Below, one piece after another: positions 59,994-64,000 of a stretch of DNA of 64,000 nt. This stretch comes from Polynucleobacter sp. Tro8-14-1 (GTDB taxonomy: Bacteria; Pseudomonadota; Gammaproteobacteria; Burkholderiales; Burkholderiaceae): contig NZ_JACVPX010000004.1 of assembly GCF_018881655.1 (NCBI RefSeq), positions 124,001 through 188,000 on the forward strand. Reading direction: 5' to 3'. The translations under genes were made by a program, and so were the position numbers. The notes below the pieces were generated by a model, which searched no databases, was not told the origin of the DNA, and saw nothing but the letters and a program-made list of their open reading frames with translations. Position 1 is the first letter of the stretch, and each line of letters starts with the position of its first letter.

Positions 59994-61280
59994 ATGAAGC
60001 AGACAAGCCAACAAAGTATTTCTGTGTTGAGTAAGAAAGTGAGGTTGCTAACGTTAGTAATGATCACTTTTGGATCCCTTCTCAATGGATGCGTTATGAG
60101 CCCTGATCCTTATCAATCTAGCGGATATTACCCTCAAGGTTATGTGCAAGGCGGAGGATACGCTGGATCCGGCTACAACGCTGGCCCGCAAACTATTTCT
60201 TCAGAGCAATTACAGTCATTGGTCTCGCCAATTGCGCTGTATCCCGATTCTTTGCTGTCGCTGATGCTGCTGGCCTCAACCTACCCGTTAGAGGTAGCAG
60301 AAGCTCATAATTGGCGAGCTAGCAATGCTTCATTGGCGGGTGATGATCTGCAAAATGCACTCAAGGCCCAATCTTGGAACGATAGTGTTAAATCTTTAAT
60401 GTCGTTTCCAAAAGCATTCAATATGATGGGCAATAAATTGCAGTGGACCCAGAATTTAGGTAATGCTTATAAGCTCCAAGCCGCAGATACCATGAAAGCA
60501 GTTCAAGCTCTCAGAAAAATGGCTGTTAAGGCCGGTACCCTAAAGACTAATAAGCAAATTACCGTAACAGCTGATGCGGACGGGAACGTCTTGATCAGCC
60601 CAGCCAATACAAAAGTAGTTTACATCCCAACCTATAACCCCACGGTTGTTTATGGGCCCTGGCCATATCCAGAGTACCCTCCGTATCCTATCTACAACCC
60701 AGCTTGGGGTCTGATGACTTTTGGTGCGGGATTTATGATCGGCGATGATTTTTGGACGCAACCCAATTGGAATAATGGCACGATTAATTCTACGAACATC
60801 AATGCATCTGGGCGCATACCCTCTCGTGCAATTATCGGACCAGCAAATGTTGCTAACCAGCAGCGCTTGCTGAACGACTGGAAAAATAAAGCTACTCCAG
60901 AGGAGAGGCAGGCGGCCAGAATGGATGGTCAGCGCGCTAATAATGCTTTTCAGAAAGATGCAACTCCTGAAGAAAGAAGTCAGGCAGCGCGATTAAATCA
61001 AGAAGCGCGCAATGATGCCCAGATGGATAGATCTAATCCCAATATCTATCGCGAGGCCGCTCAAGAAAACGCTTTGCGAGATCAAGCGCGCTTTGATGGT
61101 GATCAAGATCGCTCACGTAGCTTTGATGAGGGTGGGCGAGATGGAGGATTTGGCGGCGGCCATATGGGTGGATTTGCCGGTGGTGGTGGCGGACATATGG
61201 GCGGATTTGGTGGCGGTGGAGGCGGTGGTGGCCATATGAGTGGCTTTGGCGGTGGGCACATGAGCGGTTTTAGGCGTTAA
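59994..61280 (+). CDS. DUF3300 family lipoprotein with Gly/His/Met-rich tail
   Basis: A 428-residue protein with a lipoprotein signal (hydrophobic stretch then LLNGC near residue 33). The DUF3300 domain has SLVSPIALYPDSLLSLMLLA, STYPLEVAEAHNW and VVYIPTYNPTVVYGPWPYPE. A charged helical region follows (about 300-380, ATPEERQAARMDGQRANNAF). The last 45 residues are Gly with repeated GGHMGGF/GGHMSGF units, giving a His-Met-Gly tail that could bind metal. Function of DUF3300 is unknown. Confidence 0.85.
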   Translation: MKQTSQQSISVLSKKVRLLTLVMITFGSLLNGCVMSPDPYQSSGYYPQGYVQGGGYAGSGYNAGPQTISSEQLQSLVSPIALYPDSLLSLMLLASTYPLEVAEAHNWRASNASLAGDDLQNALKAQSWNDSVKSLMSFPKAFNMMGNKLQWTQNLGNAYKLQAADTMKAVQALRKMAVKAGTLKTNKQITVTADADGNVLISPANTKVVYIPTYNPTVVYGPWPYPEYPPYPIYNPAWGLMTFGAGFMIGDDFWTQPNWNNGTINSTNINASGRIPSRAIIGPANVANQQRLLNDWKNKATPEERQAARMDGQRANNAFQKDATPEERSQAARLNQEARNDAQMDRSNPNIYREAAQENALRDQARFDGDQDRSRSFDEGGRDGGFGGGHMGGFAGGGGGHMGGFGGGGGGGGHMSGFGGGHMSGFRR

Positions 61281-61302
61281 CATTTACTGAGAGAAAAGAA
61301 TC

Positions 61303-61671
61303 ATGAAAACATTCACAGCAACATTTGTACTTATTGTATCCATCCTTTCCTCTGCTCCAAGTGCATTTGCGCAGAAGGATCTCCCAGCGGATGATGCTAG
61401 TACTACTGCATTTGTTGAGCTCTGCAAAAATCCTGATGATGATCAAGGTCGCAGTTTTTGTTTTGGTTTTGGCGAAGGAGTCTATCAGGGATACTTGGCG
61501 AATCGTCGTCCAGATGCCGAGCCAGCCATTTGCTTTGTAAATAAGAGCGAGACTCGTAATGAGGTCTTGCAAAAGTTCCTGGTATGGACCAAGACAAACC
61601 CTCAGTTTAATAAAGAGAAAGCAGCTAAAACTTTAATGCGTTTCTTTGTTGATAATTACCCCTGTAAATAA
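61303..61671 (+). CDS. Rap1a/Tai-like exported protein
   Basis: A 122-residue protein with signal peptide MKTFTATFVLIVSILSSAPS (cleavage after AFA). The mature domain has FVELCKNPDDDQGRSFCFGF, GEGVYQGYLANRRPDAEPAI, CFVNKS and FFVDNYPCK, the four-Cys helical Rap1a/Tai pattern. Such proteins include immunity proteins of type VI amidase effectors, but many are stand-alone. No effector gene is adjacent. It lies 22 bases after the DUF3300 gene and is probably cotranscribed. Confidence 0.8.
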   Translation: MKTFTATFVLIVSILSSAPSAFAQKDLPADDASTTAFVELCKNPDDDQGRSFCFGFGEGVYQGYLANRRPDAEPAICFVNKSETRNEVLQKFLVWTKTNPQFNKEKAAKTLMRFFVDNYPCK

Positions 61672-61685
61672 GAACTCAGCACAAT

Positions 61686-61717
61686 AAAAAAGCCAGCGAG
61701 ATGCTGGCTTTTTTATT
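61686..61717. terminator. Bidirectional terminator between Tai-like and Bug genes
   Basis: AAAAAAGCCAGC and GCTGGCTTTTTT form a 12-bp stem around loop GAGAT, followed by ATTT. It serves the Tai-like gene and the convergent Bug gene. Confidence 0.9.
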
Positions 61718-61731
61718 TCTAAGGTAAGTCC

Positions 61732-62721
61732 TTAATCAGCATAGGCTCCAGCCTTGCGAATTACAGGACCCCATTTATTAATCTCAGCCTCAAGATGTTC
61801 TTGCAAGCCTTTTGGAGTTCTCTTAGCTGGTGGAACAATTTCAATATTGGACTCTGCTAAACGAGCCTTTACTTCAGGGTCATTCAAAGCAACGTTAAGC
61901 GCCTTATTGATTTTATTGACAACTGCTGGAGGCGTGCCTTTAGAGACATACATACCGTGCCAAACTTTTACTTCAAAACCTTTCAAGCCTTGTTCATCCA
62001 AGGTGGGTATGTTCGGTAAGGCTGGCAGGCGTTTTGGTGTGGTAACACCATAGGCTTTTACTAAACCATCTTTAATATAAGGAACAGTCTGCGTGGTCTG
62101 ATCGCAGAGTAGGTCAACCTGGCCACCAAGCAAATCGGTTAATGCAGGGCCGGTTCCTTTGTAGGGAACGGTTGTTAATTCCACGCCTTCACGCGACATA
62201 AATAAAAGGCCGCACAACTGAGACACCGCACCAGGACCAGCGTTAGCTAGCGTCACTTTATCCTTATTGGCCTTGATGTAGGTCTCTAATTCTTTAAAGT
62301 TGTTTGGTGGGAAATTCTTGCGACCCAAAAGCACCATTGGTACATCCACGACTTGGCCGATGTATTCAAAGTCCTTCATCGGGTCAAAGTTCAATTTTTT
62401 ATACAAAGCCGGCGCAGTAGCCATGCCCATGTGATGAATAAAAATCATGTAGCCATCTGGAGCGGAACGCGCAACTCGGGTGGCTGCAATGGTGCCGCCT
62501 GCGCCAACAGTATTCTCAACAATAACGGTTTGACCCAATTCTTTACCCATCGGCACAGCAATCAGACGGGCAACAGCGTCTGTAGGTCCGCCGGCAGCAA
62601 AAGGTACAACCAAGGTGATGGGCTTATTTGGATAGGGATCTGCAGCTAACACATTACCTGCAATAAATCCTAGGGTAGTGATTGCATAGAAACCGGCAAA
62701 TAGTGATTTACGTAATTTCAT
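61732..62721 (-). CDS. Bug/TctC tripartite tricarboxylate transporter receptor
   Basis: A 329-residue periplasmic binding protein. The signal peptide ends near GNVLA, followed by YPNKPITLVVPFAAGGPTDA, VIVENTVGAGGTIAATRVAR, APDGYMIFIHHMGMATAPAL and LANAGPGAVSQLCGLLFMSR. It is the third Bug receptor in the window. It lies downstream of a CitE-like lyase and an MmgE/PrpD protein on the same strand, which hints at a methylcitrate- or citramalate-like ligand. That hint is inference only. Confidence 0.92.
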   Translation of the reverse strand: MKLRKSLFAGFYAITTLGFIAGNVLAADPYPNKPITLVVPFAAGGPTDAVARLIAVPMGKELGQTVIVENTVGAGGTIAATRVARSAPDGYMIFIHHMGMATAPALYKKLNFDPMKDFEYIGQVVDVPMVLLGRKNFPPNNFKELETYIKANKDKVTLANAGPGAVSQLCGLLFMSREGVELTTVPYKGTGPALTDLLGGQVDLLCDQTTQTVPYIKDGLVKAYGVTTPKRLPALPNIPTLDEQGLKGFEVKVWHGMYVSKGTPPAVVNKINKALNVALNDPEVKARLAESNIEIVPPAKRTPKGLQEHLEAEINKWGPVIRKAGAYAD

Positions 62722-62815
62722 TTTAGTCTCTAGTAGTAGTTATAAAAATTATATGAGTGCAAAACAACTCTGGGTTATTTTGCCAGTTTTGCAACTCCTT
62801 AGACATAGGAAACTC

Positions 62816-63661
62816 TTAGTGTTTACCAGCAATTGCCAGGGTTCTTTTGGCTAGTAGCACCACGGGTCGATCAATCATACGGCCATCTAGCTTTACAGCG
62901 CTGCCCTTGGAGGCCACATCTGCCTCAACGACCCGTTGGGCCCAGGCTAGTTCTTCTTCGGTTGGCGTAAATGCCTTGATGACGATAGCCACTTGTTTTG
63001 GGTGAATACAGAGTTTTCCGCCAAAACCCATACGCTTTGCGCGTTCTGAGTCATCGGTAATGCGCTCAATGTCGTCAGTAGATGGTGTAACCCCATCAAT
63101 AGGAGGGGCAATCTGTGCAAGTCGTGATGCTAAAACGATCTGAAACCGAGCTGTTTGTAATTCGATCTCTTGGCGGTCGCAGACCATGCCCAGATCCGCT
63201 TGTAAATCTAAATTACCCAAAGCAAGGCGAATCACTTGGTTGGAGTATGCAATTTCTTTCAGTTTATCCAGGCCAATTGCCGTTTCAATCATGGGAATGA
63301 TTGCAGTATTGGGGAGTATGAGGGCGGCACCATTAATTTGGTCGAGCGATTCGCTTTTGGGAATCAATAGACAGGCAACTTCAAGTTGTTGCGCGAGAAT
63401 TAAATCGCCTGAATAAAATTTACTACCAGGTGAGTTTGTACGAATGACTAGACGCTTCTTTTGCTCAGGACTAAAGCTAGGCCATGCAGTGCGAATGGCG
63501 TCACGCGCACTCTCTTTATCTTCCTCCGCAACGGCATCTTCTAAATCCAAGACAACGCCGCTAGCACCACTATCGAGGGCTTTCATAAAACGTTCAGGAC
63601 GAGTGCCTGGTACAAATAGAAAGTTAGTACTAAAGCCTAGTGGTGTATCAAGTGGGTTCAT
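62816..63661 (-). CDS. CoA ester lyase (HpcH/HpaI, CitE-like)
   Basis: A 281-residue TIM-barrel lyase: NFLFVPGTRPERFMKALDSG at the N-terminus, VLDLEDAVAEEDKESARDAI (metal Asp/Glu), RTNSPGSKFYSGDL, IPMIETAIGLDKLKEI with the metal Glu, and FGGKLCIHPKQVAIV. The family cleaves malyl-, citramalyl- or citryl-CoA. No citrate lyase alpha or gamma subunit is near, so a stand-alone CitE-like enzyme is likely. It lies 38 bases downstream of the MmgE/PrpD gene. Confidence 0.92.
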   Translation of the reverse strand: MNPLDTPLGFSTNFLFVPGTRPERFMKALDSGASGVVLDLEDAVAEEDKESARDAIRTAWPSFSPEQKKRLVIRTNSPGSKFYSGDLILAQQLEVACLLIPKSESLDQINGAALILPNTAIIPMIETAIGLDKLKEIAYSNQVIRLALGNLDLQADLGMVCDRQEIELQTARFQIVLASRLAQIAPPIDGVTPSTDDIERITDDSERAKRMGFGGKLCIHPKQVAIVIKAFTPTEEELAWAQRVVEADVASKGSAVKLDGRMIDRPVVLLAKRTLAIAGKH

Positions 63662-63699
63662 ATCAATCTAGAAAATAAGGGAGCGAGTGGTGGGTTTAC

Positions 63700-64000
63700 T
63701 TATGCGGATGGCAGTAGAAAGCCTATCTTGGCTTGTTTGCGGATATTCCACAAGAGATCAATTGCTTTACTCATCTCTGTTGGGCTGGCACCCCCGCTAA
63801 AAGCAGCTAAGCGCATTGCCTTGTCTGTTATCTCTGCGCGAGATAGGGTATTACCAGGGTCGCCTTTAGGTTCGTCTACGCGACCCTCCAGAATTTGTCC
63901 ATTGTTCAGATGAACTTTGACTTTGCCAATCCAACGTTGCGGATAAGCACTATCAACCTCTGGATCGAGAATCATCGAGACGCGCTCACGGAAGGTGCAG
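63700..64000 (-). CDS. MmgE/PrpD family protein, C-terminal end (partial)
   Basis: The frame stays open to the right edge; the visible 99 residues begin CTFRERVSMILDPEVDSAYP and continue with RWIGKVKVHLNNGQILEGRV and DEPKGDPGNTLSRAEITDKA, the typical end of MmgE/PrpD (2-methylcitrate dehydratase-like) proteins. The first ATG in the visible part (63975) is internal, not the start. With the CitE-like lyase and Bug receptor it forms a probable operon for breaking down a tricarboxylic or branched acid. Confidence 0.88.
   Translation of the reverse strand, partial: CTFRERVSMILDPEVDSAYPQRWIGKVKVHLNNGQILEGRVDEPKGDPGNTLSRAEITDKAMRLAAFSGGASPTEMSKAIDLLWNIRKQAKIGFLLPSA

Overview
The window looks like a chromosome segment of a freshwater betaproteobacterium of the Burkholderiaceae, most like Polynucleobacter. 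This rests on gene content and protein character (Bug/TctC-type tripartite tricarboxylate transporter receptors, several TTG/GTG starts, short intergenic gaps, moderate GC). It was not checked by any database search.

Layout. 1-1040: the 3' end of serS, a PIN/AbrB toxin-antitoxin pair with a perfect 44-bp palindrome, and tRNA-Ser(CGA). 1089-2927: recQ. 3.0-9.8 kb: the phosphate regulon core pstS-pstC-pstA-pstB-phoU-phoB-phoR. 9.7-17.6 kb: small genes, an MgtC-like protein, an arsenate reductase-like protein, a DUF2252 protein, a PhoA-type alkaline phosphatase, a second MgtC-like protein, a GDCCVxC-type small protein and an exopolyphosphatase. 17.6-21.7 kb: a membrane lipid remodelling locus (plcP, GT4 glycosyltransferase, dgkA, olsB on the minus strand; a PlsC/OlsA-type acyltransferase divergent). 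21.8-23.8 kb: two convergent PPK2 genes, one paired with a histone H1-like gene. 23.9-25.8 kb: an arsR-arsC-acr3 operon. 25.9-39.2 kb: mixed housekeeping and envelope genes (beta-helix lipoprotein, H1-tailed protein, phnA, AsmA, slyX, yaeQ plus PIN, a COG2509-type flavoprotein, hemN, ompW). 39.2-43.2 kb: a P-loop kinase, a Uup-type ABC-F protein and cbpA-cbpM. 43.2-51.8 kb: a sugar-acid or hydroxy-acid catabolic cluster with a GntR regulator and two Bug receptors. 51.8-56.2 kb: pirin, a TAXI receptor, psiE and a flavocytochrome c sulfide dehydrogenase pair. 56.3-59.9 kb: a three-gene translationally coupled operon (GT39, sialidase-like, membrane protein). 60-64 kb: a DUF3300 lipoprotein, a Tai-like protein, a third Bug receptor, a CitE-like lyase and the C-terminus of an MmgE/PrpD protein.

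The main theme is phosphorus economy. From 3 to 24 kb nearly every gene can be tied to sensing, importing, scavenging, storing or sparing phosphate, or to rejecting arsenate. Tandem 11-bp-spaced CTGTCAT-like repeats (Pho boxes) stand before pstS and on the minus strand before plcP. Weaker ones stand before the alkaline phosphatase, the exopolyphosphatase and the first PPK2. The inferred picture is a contiguous PhoB-driven island. PlcP strips phospholipids to diacylglycerol, a GT4 enzyme converts this to glycolipid, DgkA can recycle it, and OlsB/OlsA make phosphorus-free ornithine lipid. PPX and PPK2 turn over polyphosphate, and the ars genes deal with arsenate that enters through phosphate uptake.
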